Numbered from the stretch's first letter, positions 52,923-62,305 are shown. The stretch: 64,000 nucleotides of DNA from Lawsonibacter faecis (GCF_014287675.1 NZ_JACOPQ010000003.1:248001-312000); one strand, 5' to 3'. Made by a program: numbers and translations. Notes: generated by a model from the sequence alone, not told the origin.

Positions 52923-55355
52923 TTATACCCTGGGTTTTACAATCAGGTTGACCAGCTTGTTTTTGACGAGGATGACCTTTACGATGTCCATTCCGTCGGT
53001 AAACTTCGCCACCTTGGCGTCGGCCAGGGCGGCGGCGACCACCGCATCCTGCTCGCTGTCCATGGGGACGGTGACGGTGGAGCGGAGCTTGCCTCCCACC
53101 TGGACCGCCATATTCACCTCGGCGGCCACGGTTTTGCTCTCGTCATAGGCGGGCCAGGGCTGCTGACAGGCCATGCCGCCAAACTTGCCGGCATAGCCCA
53201 GGTTCTCCCAAAGCTCCTCCACCATATGGGGCGCGAAGGGGGAGAGCATCATCAAAAGCGCCCCCAGGTCGCCCCTGGTGAGGCCGTTCTGGTAAAAATC
53301 GTTGACCAGTGCCATCAGGGCGGCGATGGCGGTGTTGAACTTCATGGCCTCAATATCGTTGGAGACCTTCTTGATGGCCTTGTGGAGGGCGCTCTCGTTG
53401 GCGGCGGAGTACTCCATGGAGTCTTCCGCCATGTCGGAGAGGTTCCAGACCCGGTCCAGGAAGCGCTTGCAGCCCTTGACGGCATTGGCGCTCCATGCGG
53501 CGGCCTTCTCAAAATCGCCGATGAACATGATATAGAGCCGCATGGTGTCCGCGCCGTACTCGGCGATGACGTCGTTGGGGTTCACCACGTTGCCCCGTGA
53601 CTTGGACATCTTCTCGCCGCCCTCGCCCAGAATCATGCCGTGGCTGGTGCGCTTGCGGTAGGGCTCCTTGGTGGGGACCACGCCCAGGTCGTAGAGGAAT
53701 TTGTACCAGAAGCGGGAGTAGAGCAGATGCAGGGTGGTGTGCTCCATACCGCCGTTGTACCAGTCCACCGGCGCCCAGTAGTCCATGGCCTCCCTGGAGG
53801 CGAGGGACTCTCGGTTGTGGGGGTCCATATAGCGCAGGAAATACCAGGAGGAGCCGGCCCACTGGGGCATTGTGTCGGTCTCCCGCTTGGCGCTTGCGCC
53901 GCAGCGGGGGCAGGTGGTGCTGACCCAGTCGGTCATCTTGGAGAGAGGGCTCTCGCCGGTGTCGGTGGGCTCGTAGCTCTCCACGTCGGGCAGGAGGAGA
54001 GGCAGGTCGTGCTCGTCCATGGGCACCCAGCCGCACTTCTCACAGTAGATCATGGGGATGGGCTCGCCCCAGTAGCGCTGACGGGAGAAGACCCAATCCC
54101 GCAGCTTGTAGTTCACCTTTTCCTCGCCGATGCCCTGCTCGGTGAGCCACTTGGTGATGACGGGGATGGCCTCCTTCACGGTCAGGCCGTCCAGGAAGCC
54201 GGAGTTTACCATAACCCCGGTATCGTCCTTGAGGGTGAAGGCCTCCCGCTCCACGTCGCCGCCCTTGACCACCTCGATGATGGGCAGGCCGAACTTCTTG
54301 GCGAAGGCCCAGTCGCGGGTGTCGTGGGCGGGGACCGCCATGATGGCGCCGGTGCCGTAGGTCACCAGGACGTAGTCCGAGATGAAGATGGGGATCTCCC
54401 TGCCGGTGACGGGGTTGACGCCCCGCACGCCCTTCAGCTCCACGCCGGTCTTCTCCTTGTCGGCGGTGAGCTCGCTGCGTTCAAAATCGCTCTTGCGGGC
54501 GGCCTCCTGCACGTAGGCGTTGACCTCGTCCAGATTGGACAGCTTTTCCGCCCACTTCGCAACAAAGGGGTGCTCGGGGGCGATGACCATATAGGTCGCG
54601 CCGAAGAGGGTGTCGGGCCGGGTGGTGAACACGCGGAGCTTGTCCCCCTCGGTGGTGCCAAAGTCCACCTCCGCCCCGGTGGAGCGGCCAATCCAGTTCT
54701 TCTGCTGGGTTTTGACCCGCTCGATGAAATCCAGGTCGTCCAGGTCGTCGATGAGGCGCTGGGCGTACTCGGTGATTTTCAGCATCCACTGGCTCTTCTC
54801 CTTGCGGACCACGGGGGCGCCGCAGCGCTCGCACACGCCGTCCACGACCTCCTCGTTGGCGAGGACGCACTTGCAGGAGGTACACCAGTTCACGGGCATG
54901 GTGGTCTTATAGGCCAGCCCCTTCTTGAAGAGCTGGAGGAAAATCCACTGGGTCCATTTGTAGTACTCGGGATCGGTGGTGTTGATAACCCGGTCCCAGT
55001 CGAAGGAGTAACCCAGCATCTGCAGCTGTTTTGTAAAGTTCTCAATGTTGTCGTGGGTCACCTTGGCGGGGTGGATGTGGTTTTTAATGGCGTAGTTCTC
55101 GGTGGGCAGGCCGAACGCGTCGTAACCCATGGGAAAAAGGACGTTATAGCCGTCCATCCGCTTCTTGCGGGCCACCACGTCCATGGCGGTATAGGGCCTG
55201 GCATGGCCCACATGCAGGCCCTGGCCGGAGGGATAGGGGAACTCTACCAGCCCGTAGAACTTGGGCTTGTCGCTGTGGTTTTCACAGTGGTAGGTCTTCT
55301 CCTCCAGCCACTTCTTCTGCCACTTGGGCTCAATGGCGGCAAAATCGTACTTCAT
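52923..55355 (-). CDS. leuS: Leucyl-tRNA synthetase
   Basis: 810 residues from ATG 55355 with AAGGA upstream. Class I signatures are PYPSGQGLHVGH (HIGH motif) and KMSKS. The zinc-type pair CTSC ... CERC and the CP1 editing domain with TTRPDTLFGATY and GTGAIMAVPAHD are present, as in bacterial LeuRS. It charges tRNA-Leu. Confidence 0.98.
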   Translation of the reverse strand: MKYDFAAIEPKWQKKWLEEKTYHCENHSDKPKFYGLVEFPYPSGQGLHVGHARPYTAMDVVARKKRMDGYNVLFPMGYDAFGLPTENYAIKNHIHPAKVTHDNIENFTKQLQMLGYSFDWDRVINTTDPEYYKWTQWIFLQLFKKGLAYKTTMPVNWCTSCKCVLANEEVVDGVCERCGAPVVRKEKSQWMLKITEYAQRLIDDLDDLDFIERVKTQQKNWIGRSTGAEVDFGTTEGDKLRVFTTRPDTLFGATYMVIAPEHPFVAKWAEKLSNLDEVNAYVQEAARKSDFERSELTADKEKTGVELKGVRGVNPVTGREIPIFISDYVLVTYGTGAIMAVPAHDTRDWAFAKKFGLPIIEVVKGGDVEREAFTLKDDTGVMVNSGFLDGLTVKEAIPVITKWLTEQGIGEEKVNYKLRDWVFSRQRYWGEPIPMIYCEKCGWVPMDEHDLPLLLPDVESYEPTDTGESPLSKMTDWVSTTCPRCGASAKRETDTMPQWAGSSWYFLRYMDPHNRESLASREAMDYWAPVDWYNGGMEHTTLHLLYSRFWYKFLYDLGVVPTKEPYRKRTSHGMILGEGGEKMSKSRGNVVNPNDVIAEYGADTMRLYIMFIGDFEKAAAWSANAVKGCKRFLDRVWNLSDMAEDSMEYSAANESALHKAIKKVSNDIEAMKFNTAIAALMALVNDFYQNGLTRGDLGALLMMLSPFAPHMVEELWENLGYAGKFGGMACQQPWPAYDESKTVAAEVNMAVQVGGKLRSTVTVPMDSEQDAVVAAALADAKVAKFTDGMDIVKVILVKNKLVNLIVKPRV

Positions 55356-55383
55356 CTCTCGCACTTCCTTATATGACGATGTA

Positions 55384-55406
55384 CGGCGGGGGCAAGCCCC
55401 CGCCCT
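55384..55406. repeat. GC palindrome in the leuS leader
   Basis: CGGCGGGGGC and GCCCCCGCC form a near-perfect inverted repeat between the leuS promoter and start codon. It resembles the palindromes at 47200 and 61064. Confidence 0.6.
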
Positions 55407-55427
55407 ACACGGCGTTTAATCCCTGCT

Positions 55428-55456
55428 ATTATAATGGAAGTCCGTAGAGATTGCAA
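55428..55456 (-). promoter_or_regulatory. Sigma-A promoter of leuS
   Basis: The minus strand reads TTGCAA (55456-55451), 17 bases, TATAAT (55433-55428). The leader of about 66 bases is too short for a T-box, and none was seen. Confidence 0.8.
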
Positions 55457-55607
55457 GCCTTTGGGAGGAAAAGGGCGGGGACGTGGGACTGCCCGGCGAG
55501 GGCGCCGGGCACCACGGGGGATTTAAGACGGCGGGGCGGGCGGCTGAGGGCATGGAAACCGGACAGCCGCGCCGTCCAGGCGGATGGCGCGGCTGCCTCT
55601 ATCTCTC

Positions 55608-57035
55608 TTATTTCAGCGCAATGGTGACAGCCTTTTCGGGCAGGAGCTCGTAGCGCTCGGGCCAGAAGGCCAGTTGGGCGAGCCGCTCCAGGTATCCCTC
55701 CGGGAGGTCAACGCCGGTCTCGATTACGGTCACGCTGCCGTCGGCGCGGTTGATGAAGCTGTCCCGGTAGGCTTCCGGCGCGCCGGCGCCAGTGAAGAGG
55801 CGGTTCCCCTCCCCGTCCAGCAGTTCTACGGGGGGGACGCACTGGGACACGTTGATGACCGCGCCCTCGGGCCGCCAGGTGAGGACGATTCGCCCGTCCC
55901 CCACGGCGCAGTCCGTCAGGACATAGCCGCCGTCCGGGTTCCCCTGGCCAACGGGCAGATCATCCGCGTCCACGACGACTCTCGGCGCGCCCCCCGCAAA
56001 ATTGCGGCGGACGGGTACAATCTCCAGGTTCTTCAGGCCGCTCACGTCTCCGTACAGCTCGTAGACATCGGTGCGGTAAGGCCCCGCCCCCTCGCGGCCG
56101 TTGTTCAGCTTCCCATAGGGGATGTAGGCCCCCGTGTCGCCGTCCCGCAGGGCGAACTGGGGGGTGGTCTGAAGGCTGTCGTCCTCCCAGTAGCCCTCGG
56201 GCAGGGTCTCGCGGATGGTCAGCAGCGTCCCCAGGGGGGAGCGGTCCAGGGAGAGAACCTCCAGCCGCTCAAAGTTCCGGCTCTGGCCCCACAGGAAGAA
56301 TTTTTGTCCCTGGGCCAGCCGCTCGCTCTTTACCAGATGGGCGGTGAGGGGGACACTCCACTTGACGGGCATCTCCGTCCCCTCGGCGGCGGGTCCGCCG
56401 CTTTCCTCGCCCTCCGTCCAGGAGGGGGCCGCCCGCAGCTCCAGCGCCTCTCCCTCCACGGGCGGGCGGTCCAGCAGGAGCCGGGCCTCGCCGTACAGAG
56501 TTTGGGCGTCGGTCAGGTACTGCTGGCCGCTGTCGTAGCGCCCGGCGGCGAGGCGCTCCTTCCCGGCGTACAGGGAGAACACGGGCGAGAGCCGCCTGGC
56601 CTGCCACAGGTCGGGGGCCTTCGCCGAGATGGAGCCGTCCCGCTCGGACCATGCCTCCATCGGCGCGGCGGAGTTGACGGAGTAGAAGACGGTGCAGAAC
56701 TTGCCGTCCATGGCCACCCGGTCGATGGTGAGCACGTCGCCGTTCTCCGCCGTGGCAGTGAGATTCACCTCCCGCGCGTACTGCTCGTAGACCTCCGCCT
56801 GGCCCAGGAGCCGGTACTCCTCCCTGCCCCGGAGGAAGTCGAACACGCCCAAGGAGTATGCCAGTGCAACCGTCGTCAGCAGCGCGGCGGCCAGAACGGC
56901 GGCCAGGACGGTTCGCCCCCGGGGGGGCCGGGGCCGGGCCGGGTCGTCCATGGTTCGCCAGAGCCGGTCCAACTGTGCCCGGGTGGGGCCAGCATGTGCC
57001 ATCTCTCTCCGGTAGTTCTGCTTAATCATCCTCAT
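55608..57035 (-). CDS. DUF4179 domain anti-sigma factor
   Basis: 475 residues. A short cytoplasmic part (1-47) precedes one membrane helix (TVLAAVLAAALLTTVALAYSLGVF), then a large outside domain that begins with the DUF4179 block GDVLTIDRVAMDGKFCTVFYSV (core DVLTIDRVAMDG). It overlaps the ECF sigma gene by 14 bases. It should hold the sigma factor at the membrane until an outside signal is sensed. Confidence 0.88.
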   Translation of the reverse strand: MRMIKQNYRREMAHAGPTRAQLDRLWRTMDDPARPRPPRGRTVLAAVLAAALLTTVALAYSLGVFDFLRGREEYRLLGQAEVYEQYAREVNLTATAENGDVLTIDRVAMDGKFCTVFYSVNSAAPMEAWSERDGSISAKAPDLWQARRLSPVFSLYAGKERLAAGRYDSGQQYLTDAQTLYGEARLLLDRPPVEGEALELRAAPSWTEGEESGGPAAEGTEMPVKWSVPLTAHLVKSERLAQGQKFFLWGQSRNFERLEVLSLDRSPLGTLLTIRETLPEGYWEDDSLQTTPQFALRDGDTGAYIPYGKLNNGREGAGPYRTDVYELYGDVSGLKNLEIVPVRRNFAGGAPRVVVDADDLPVGQGNPDGGYVLTDCAVGDGRIVLTWRPEGAVINVSQCVPPVELLDGEGNRLFTGAGAPEAYRDSFINRADGSVTVIETGVDLPEGYLERLAQLAFWPERYELLPEKAVTIALK

Positions 57036-57504
57036 ACGCCCCTTTCAGCCGCTCCTTCAGCATGGCGCGGGCGCGGTACAGGCGGGACTTTACCGTCTGC
57101 TCACTCTTACCCATGACCCGCGCCGTCTCCTTCACGCTCAGTTCCTCATAGTAGTAGAGGTGCACCGGCACCCGGTACTGGGGCGGGAGGGCCAGCACCG
57201 CCTCCAGGACCCCGTATTCTTCCGGGCCGTCCCACGCCTCGCCGGGCAGATTTTCGTCCAGGGGCTGCGTCCGCCGCCGCCAAGGGGAGCGGTGCAGGCT
57301 GGCCGCGCAGTTCGCCGTCACCCGCAGCAGCCAGGCCCGGCAGTGCCCGTCGTCCCGGAACTCCGGCGCCGACCGCACCAGGCGGAGGAAGACCTCCTGC
57401 ATCACGTCCTCGGCGTCGTCCCGGTTCCCGGTGCGGGCATAGGCCAGGCGGAATACCGATGGGGCGTGGGTCTCCACGATCCTTTTGAGCGCTTCCCGTT
57501 CCAA
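57022..57504 (-). CDS. ECF RNA polymerase sigma factor
   Basis: 160 residues. Sigma region 2 (FRLAYARTGNRDDAEDVMQEVF) and region 4 (LPPQYRVPVHLYYYEELSVKETARVMGKSEQTVKSRLYRAR, cited by its core TVKSRLYRAR) are clear, with no region 1 or 3. It is encoded with its anti-sigma factor and controls an unknown regulon. Confidence 0.95.
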   Translation of the reverse strand: MEREALKRIVETHAPSVFRLAYARTGNRDDAEDVMQEVFLRLVRSAPEFRDDGHCRAWLLRVTANCAASLHRSPWRRRTQPLDENLPGEAWDGPEEYGVLEAVLALPPQYRVPVHLYYYEELSVKETARVMGKSEQTVKSRLYRARAMLKERLKGAYEDD

Positions 57505-57632
57505 TGCCCCGCCTCCTCTCTTCTATATCATACACGCTTTCGAGGAGGGATTGGTTTCAAAATAAAGAGACAAAGGGAAATTGATATGGATTGCCGAATG
57601 ACGGAGGCGCGGGGCGGCACAGAGGCCGCCCT

Positions 57633-58124
57633 CTACGGTTGGGTCACGAGGTCGTGGGACACCTGCTTTATATAAACGCCAGTTTCTGTATCAAAGATAA
57701 AACCGCATGAGAGCAAAAGGCCGCAAGAGGCTTTATTTTCCGGTTCCGGCTGTACGACGATTCGCTTGGCGTCGTCGTGATTCATAATCTTTTCTGTCAG
57801 GGCCATTACAATTTCTTTTCCGAAGCCCCTGCGCAGGCAGTCTGTCTCCCCGATCATATAGTCAATGCTATAGGAACCGCCCAGCGCCGTATAGCCTTCC
57901 CAAAGCTCGTCGCTGTCCTCGCAGGCGTAGTATTGGCAAAAACCGACGGGCCGTCCCTCATGCTCCACCATGAAATGATGAAGCCAGCGGAAATCACTGT
58001 CCTGCTTTTCAGCCTCCTCTATCCAATCCTGCGGATCATGATACCACTTTGCAACGTGAGGTGTGTGCAGCCAGCTTTTGAATAGGGGCAGATCATCGGT
58101 TTTCATCTGTCTGAGAACAATCAC
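57633..58124 (-). CDS. GNAT acetyltransferase (aminoglycoside 6'-N-acetyltransferase-like)
   Basis: 163 residues. AGGAGG lies upstream of a GTG at 58124, the likely start (VIVLRQMKTDDLPLF). GNAT blocks: LFKSWLHTPHVAKWYHDP, YMIGETDCLRRGFGKEIVMAL (acetyl-CoA pyrophosphate loop RRGFG) and PEPENKAS. It resembles AacA/AAC(6')-like enzymes, and an antibiotic-modifying role is possible but unproven. Its base composition is nearer 50% GC than its neighbours. Confidence 0.82.
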   Translation of the reverse strand: MIVLRQMKTDDLPLFKSWLHTPHVAKWYHDPQDWIEEAEKQDSDFRWLHHFMVEHEGRPVGFCQYYACEDSDELWEGYTALGGSYSIDYMIGETDCLRRGFGKEIVMALTEKIMNHDDAKRIVVQPEPENKASCGLLLSCGFIFDTETGVYIKQVSHDLVTQP

Positions 58125-58166
58125 ATCCAATACGCCTCCTAACACGAATTATAGTTCTTGTTTGTA

Positions 58167-58195
58167 TTGCGGCTACCCTCTTCGCGTAGTATACT
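58167..58195 (+). promoter_or_regulatory. Sigma-A promoter of the TetR gene
   Basis: TTGCGG (58167-58172), 17 bases, TATACT (58190-58195), 26 bases before the ATG at 58221. Confidence 0.7.
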
Positions 58196-58220
58196 GCTAT
58201 TGAAAGGCGGTGGCTTTTTC

Positions 58221-58832
58221 ATGCCGGATATCAGAACACCTCAGCAGACCCGTTCAATTGAAAAGAAGGACAGGATCATCAAGGCAGGCTTTGAATTGTT
58301 CTGCGAACAGGGCTATTATAGAACCACCACGACGCAGATTTGCCGAAGGGCCGGTATTTCAACCGGCGCTTTGTACAGCTATTTCAAGGATAAAAAGGAC
58401 ATCTTTATTGCGGCTTTTACGGATTTTCTTGAGGGGGAGTATTTTAATAGGCTTCTTGCCGCCCTCAGCGATTTTAGCGAACAGTTCAGCATTGATTCAT
58501 TTTTAGATGAATGCGTCCATGTTTTAACCGAAATATACCTGAACTCCTATGCTGCCCTGACGGAATTGGCAAATATGCAATTAGAGGATCAGAAAATTAT
58601 GGATAAGTTCAGCCGCTTTGAAGATATTTTTATGGCGGCAGTTGTGGACGCATTGGCGGCGCATAGCATTAAAACAGATAATCTGCCTGAAAAATACTAT
58701 CTTGTTTATATTTTAATAGAGACATTGGCGCAGGAAAAATTATTTCATAACCACAATACGGTTGATTATGAGACACTGAAAGCAGAAGCTTACCGCATTA
58801 TCAAGGGTTATCTGTTACTGGAACAAGGCTGA
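58221..58832 (+). CDS. TetR/AcrR family regulator
   Basis: 203 residues. The HTH (GYYRTTTTQICRRAGISTGALYSYF, core AGISTGALYSYF) lies at about 33-57, and the helical ligand domain follows. GGCGGTGG precedes the ATG. The gene is distinctly AT-richer than the window average, and is divergent from the GNAT gene, so it may control it and have come with it. Confidence 0.92.
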   Translation: MPDIRTPQQTRSIEKKDRIIKAGFELFCEQGYYRTTTTQICRRAGISTGALYSYFKDKKDIFIAAFTDFLEGEYFNRLLAALSDFSEQFSIDSFLDECVHVLTEIYLNSYAALTELANMQLEDQKIMDKFSRFEDIFMAAVVDALAAHSIKTDNLPEKYYLVYILIETLAQEKLFHNHNTVDYETLKAEAYRIIKGYLLLEQG

Positions 58833-58859
58833 ACTTTGTCCCAGGCCGGTCGGGTACAG

Positions 58860-58897
58860 CAAAGGCCGGGCGCTTCGTGATGAGCGCCCGGCCTTTG
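58860..58897. terminator. Bidirectional terminator after TetR gene
   Basis: A perfect 15-bp stem (58860-58874 with 58883-58897) over an 8-base loop lies between convergent genes. Confidence 0.8.
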
Positions 58898-58969
58898 TGT
58901 TAAAATCAACTGGATTTTGCCTCAGCAAAACGCTTGTGACGCGCCACCTGGCGCGGATATCCGCAAAGC

Positions 58970-59329
58970 TTAGTTCTCCGTCAGCACACCGCTGAGGTCC
59001 ACCGGCTTGGCGTCCCCCCAGAGGCGCTCCAGGTCGTAGAACTTGCGGGCCTCATCCATGAAGATATGGACCACCACGGATGAGAAGTCCAGCAGCACCC
59101 AGGTGCCGCCGCGGTGCCCCTCGATGTGGTGGGGCGGCTCGTCCAGGTCCTTCATGGCCTTCTCGCAGTACTCGGAGAGGGCCTTCACCTGGGTGGTGGA
59201 GGTGGCAGTGCAGATGACGAAATAGTCGGCCAGAGTGGTCAGGTCGGCGGTCTCCAGGACCTTGATATCAATGCCTTTTTTGCTGTCCAGCGTCTTGGCG
59301 ATGGTCAGAGCGGTTTCTTTCGGCGTCAT
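58970..59329 (-). CDS. rsfS: Ribosome silencing factor RsfS
   Basis: 119 residues from ATG 59329. Conserved block YFVICTATSTTQVKALSEYCE followed by GTWVLLDFSSVVVHIFMDEARKFYDLERLWGDA (cores GTWVLLDF and RKFYDLERLW) is diagnostic. It binds ribosomal protein L14 and blocks subunit joining in starvation. Part of the yhbY-nadD-LCP-rsfS block. An in-frame ATG at 59350 is an alternative start. Confidence 0.95.
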   Translation of the reverse strand: MTPKETALTIAKTLDSKKGIDIKVLETADLTTLADYFVICTATSTTQVKALSEYCEKAMKDLDEPPHHIEGHRGGTWVLLDFSSVVVHIFMDEARKFYDLERLWGDAKPVDLSGVLTEN

Positions 59330-59365
59330 AGAAGCGAAAACCCCTTTCATGGGTCAATTTTTGAG

Positions 59366-61012
59366 TTACAGGCCCGGCGTAAAGACGGGTATTCCCTCCG
59401 GTATGCCGGGGTCCGGTTCGGGCGCGGGGGACGGGCTCTCCGCCGGGGGCTGGGATTCGCCGGGTGTGGGGGAAGGGCTCTCCTCCGGCGGCAGGCTCTC
59501 GCTGGGAGTGGGCTCCGGCGGCAAACTCTCGCTGGGGCTGGGGGCGGGGTTGTCGGACGGGGAGGCGGAGGGACTGGGCTGCGCGCTCGGAGAGGCGCTG
59601 GGCTGGTCCGACGGAGAGGCGCTGGGCGGCGCGGAGGGCGAATCGGACGGCGCGGGAGAAGCGGAAGGCTCCGTACTCTGGCTGGGCTCCGGGCTGGACG
59701 AGGGCTTGGAGGAGCCGCCGCCGCCCAAGATCCATTTATTATAGCCGGTGTCCTGAAGGACGCCGCCGGTACACCCCAGGGTGCCGTCCTTGTTGACGAA
59801 CATGATGTCCAGCTCGCTCTTGCGCAGGTCCTCCTTATAGGGATTGAAGTGGGTGTTGACCACCTCCACCAGCTCATCCACGACGGGCACCACGTAGGAC
59901 TGCCTTCCGTACTTTTTGGTGGGCACATACTTTCCCTCGTTGGGCATAGTGACGAAGGTGACGTTCTCCATGCTGAGGGCGCCGCCGCTGCCGAAGACGG
60001 CCTGCTGGGCGAAGTATGCCATATTGCCCACGGTGAGCTCGGTCGTCACGTTGTCGAAAAAGACCTGCGCCAGATTCTTGATGGTCTCCAGGCCCTTGAT
60101 GGGCCCCTCGGCGGTGAGGCTGGACAGGCACTGCTCCAGCATGGCCTTCAGGAAGGACTGCTGGACCTTGATGCGGCCCAGGTCGCCGTCGGGGTAACCG
60201 GAGTTGAGGATATTGCCGTTGTCGTCGCTGTCGTGGCGGTAGCGCAGAAGCTGCATGGCCTGGCTGCCGTTGAGCTTCTGGTAGCCCTTCTGCAGGTCGA
60301 TTTTGAAGTGCTGGGTGAGGTCGTTATAGTACATCCGGCGGGGCACGTCGAAGCTCACGCCCCCCACGGCGTCCACAATCTCTCCCACGGCCTCCCACTC
60401 CACCACAAAGGTGTAGTCGGGCTGGAAGCCCACCAGCTCCGCGATCTCGGCCTTGAGGGCGTCCATGCCGTCCTCGCCGCCGCCGTACATGTTATAGACA
60501 GAGTTGATGCGCTTGATATCCCAGGAGACGTTGACCATGGTGTCCCGGGGGATGCTCATAACGGAGACCTTCTGGTTGGGGATGTCGTAGGAGCAGAGCA
60601 TCATGGTGTCGGTGTTGCCGCCGCCGTAGGTGTCGCGTCCCACCAGGAGGAAGGTATAGAAGTCCTCCTTCCGGTCGCCCGAGGGCTCGTCCACCGGTTC
60701 TCCCGTGGGGTCCACGCTGGCGGTGGGGCTGACCGGCTCCTTGGTGGGCCGCCCGGTCTGCTGCACCTGCTCCGGCTTCTGGATAAAGACCGCCAGGAAT
60801 ATCCCCACGGCCACGATGAGGCCCGCAAGGACCATGACGATGATGTAGCCCACAAAGAGGGCCTGCTGCTTGGGCGTGCGCTTCTTTTTCGGCTTTTTGG
60901 TCTTCGGGGGCTTGGCGCCGCCCGCCGCGCGGGGCTCCGTCTCCGCCGCGGGCGGCGTGGCGTCCTTCGCCAGCCGGGCGCCGCCCTTCTTTTTATTCTG
61001 ATCTGGGTTCAT
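59366..61012 (-). CDS. LCP (LytR-CpsA-Psr) family ligase with Pro/Ser-rich tail
   Basis: 548 residues. A basic Lys-rich cytoplasmic start, one membrane helix (about 48-75), then the LCP domain (about 110-345) with NTDTMMLCSYD, SIPRDT and DGLGLRVDVDG-type (VDAVGGVSFDVP) and RYRHDSDDNGN blocks. These proteins attach teichoic acids or polysaccharides to peptidoglycan. The last about 120 residues are a low-complexity Pro/Ser/Glu repeat (PSPSASPSD, ESLPPE), probably a wall-spanning spacer. Confidence 0.93.
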   Translation of the reverse strand: MNPDQNKKKGGARLAKDATPPAAETEPRAAGGAKPPKTKKPKKKRTPKQQALFVGYIIVMVLAGLIVAVGIFLAVFIQKPEQVQQTGRPTKEPVSPTASVDPTGEPVDEPSGDRKEDFYTFLLVGRDTYGGGNTDTMMLCSYDIPNQKVSVMSIPRDTMVNVSWDIKRINSVYNMYGGGEDGMDALKAEIAELVGFQPDYTFVVEWEAVGEIVDAVGGVSFDVPRRMYYNDLTQHFKIDLQKGYQKLNGSQAMQLLRYRHDSDDNGNILNSGYPDGDLGRIKVQQSFLKAMLEQCLSSLTAEGPIKGLETIKNLAQVFFDNVTTELTVGNMAYFAQQAVFGSGGALSMENVTFVTMPNEGKYVPTKKYGRQSYVVPVVDELVEVVNTHFNPYKEDLRKSELDIMFVNKDGTLGCTGGVLQDTGYNKWILGGGGSSKPSSSPEPSQSTEPSASPAPSDSPSAPPSASPSDQPSASPSAQPSPSASPSDNPAPSPSESLPPEPTPSESLPPEESPSPTPGESQPPAESPSPAPEPDPGIPEGIPVFTPGL

Positions 61013-61063
61013 CCGGTCAGTTCCTTTCTCTCGCAGCGCAATCTGTCTCTATGGGACTGCGGC

Positions 61064-61085
61064 GGGGCACGCCCCGCCGCGCACA
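61064..61085. repeat. GC palindrome between LCP and nadD genes
   Basis: GCGGCGGGGC and GCCCCGCCGC, nearly perfect, in an otherwise ordinary intergenic space. Third member of the dispersed set. Confidence 0.5.
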
Positions 61086-61096
61086 GCGCAGGCGTC

Positions 61097-62305
61097 TTAT
61101 GCCCTGTGCGCCAGCAGCCAGTCTCTGGCCTCCAGCGTGTTGTGGTGGGGCGTCATCCCCCGGTCCTCCAGGTCCTCAATGCTCATCTCCAGGCCCAGCA
61201 GCACCGCGGCGTCCAAATCGGTCTCGGCCAGGCCGCGCAGCACCTCCACGCCGGGGAAGTCCCGGGTGGGCTCCATGTAGTCCGCCAGGTAGATCACTTT
61301 TTCCAGGGTGGACATATCCGCCTTTCCGGTAGTGTGCCAAAAAATGGCCCAATATATGTCGTCCCCCGCGCCGAAGACCTGCCTTGCAATGCAGGCCCCG
61401 GTCTTGGAGTGAAGGAGCTTGACGGCCTTTTGCTCCAGCTCATCCAGCTCCACGCCGTACTGCGCGCAGAGGGCCTTCTGCTCCTCCATGTCCAGATACT
61501 TGGTGCAGTCGTGGAGGATGGCCGCCCTCCGCGCCCGCTCCACGTCGGCCCCCCACCGCTCCGCCAGCCTTACGGCCGTCTCCTCGGTGCCGCGGATGTG
61601 GGGAATGCGCTTGGCGCGGATCATGCTGTAGGACGCGGCGCGCAGTTCCTCGTCGCTGAGGGTCGTGAGGTCCCGGTCCGCGCCGTAGAGTCCCTTGCGC
61701 AGGATATACCCGTAGACCGTGGGCCAGAGATACCCGCTCCCCCGCCCCTCCGCCAGCAGCGAGCGCAGGCGAGTGGAGGAGATATCCGTAATCTGTGGAA
61801 GCTCAATCACCCGGGTCCTGGCCCCGAAGGTACTGTTCAGGTGCGCGGCGTGGGCGGCCAGCGCTCCCGCGCTGTCGTCCTCACTCCGCGCGAAGGCGGC
61901 AATCCCCGCCAGGGCCATGATTTTCTCCGGCTCGTACCAGTGCTGGAGGGTGAAAAACATATCCGATCCCATCAGGAGCCAGAGCTCATCCCCGGGGTAC
62001 TGGTCATGGAGTTCCGCCAGAGTGTCGCAGGTGTAGCTCCGACCCGCCCGGCGCAGCTCCAGGTCCAGGGCCGCCACGCAGTCGCGCCGGCGCAGGCGCT
62101 CCCCCAGGCCGTCCGCCATGAGCGCCGCCATGGCCAGCCTGTCGGGACCCTCAGCCCCGTGGGCGGGCAGCTCCTTATGGGGAGGCTGGGCAGCGGGGAT
62201 GAAGAAGAGCCTGTCCAGTTCCAGCAATTCCACCGCCGCCTGGGCCGAGGACATATGCCCCAGGTGGGGCGGATTGAAGGTGCCGCCATAGATGCCGATT
62301 TTCAT
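61097..62305 (-). CDS. nadD: NadD-YqeK fusion: nicotinate-nucleotide adenylyltransferase and HD-domain hydrolase
   Basis: 402 residues. Residues 1-205: IYGGTFNPPHLGHM (nucleotidyltransferase HxGH motif), the ISSTRLR motif near 190, so NadD, making NaAD from NaMN. Residues 210-402: an HD hydrolase, ILHDCTKYLD and WHTTGKADM, matching YqeK, known to cleave Ap4A symmetrically. In most Firmicutes these are separate adjacent genes; here they share one reading frame with no stop between. Confidence 0.94.
   Translation of the reverse strand: MKIGIYGGTFNPPHLGHMSSAQAAVELLELDRLFFIPAAQPPHKELPAHGAEGPDRLAMAALMADGLGERLRRRDCVAALDLELRRAGRSYTCDTLAELHDQYPGDELWLLMGSDMFFTLQHWYEPEKIMALAGIAAFARSEDDSAGALAAHAAHLNSTFGARTRVIELPQITDISSTRLRSLLAEGRGSGYLWPTVYGYILRKGLYGADRDLTTLSDEELRAASYSMIRAKRIPHIRGTEETAVRLAERWGADVERARRAAILHDCTKYLDMEEQKALCAQYGVELDELEQKAVKLLHSKTGACIARQVFGAGDDIYWAIFWHTTGKADMSTLEKVIYLADYMEPTRDFPGVEVLRGLAETDLDAAVLLGLEMSIEDLEDRGMTPHHNTLEARDWLLAHRA

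Noticed and set aside
55365..55430. T-box before leuS
   Set aside because: The leader is about 66 bases and lacks the T-box core TGGNACC.
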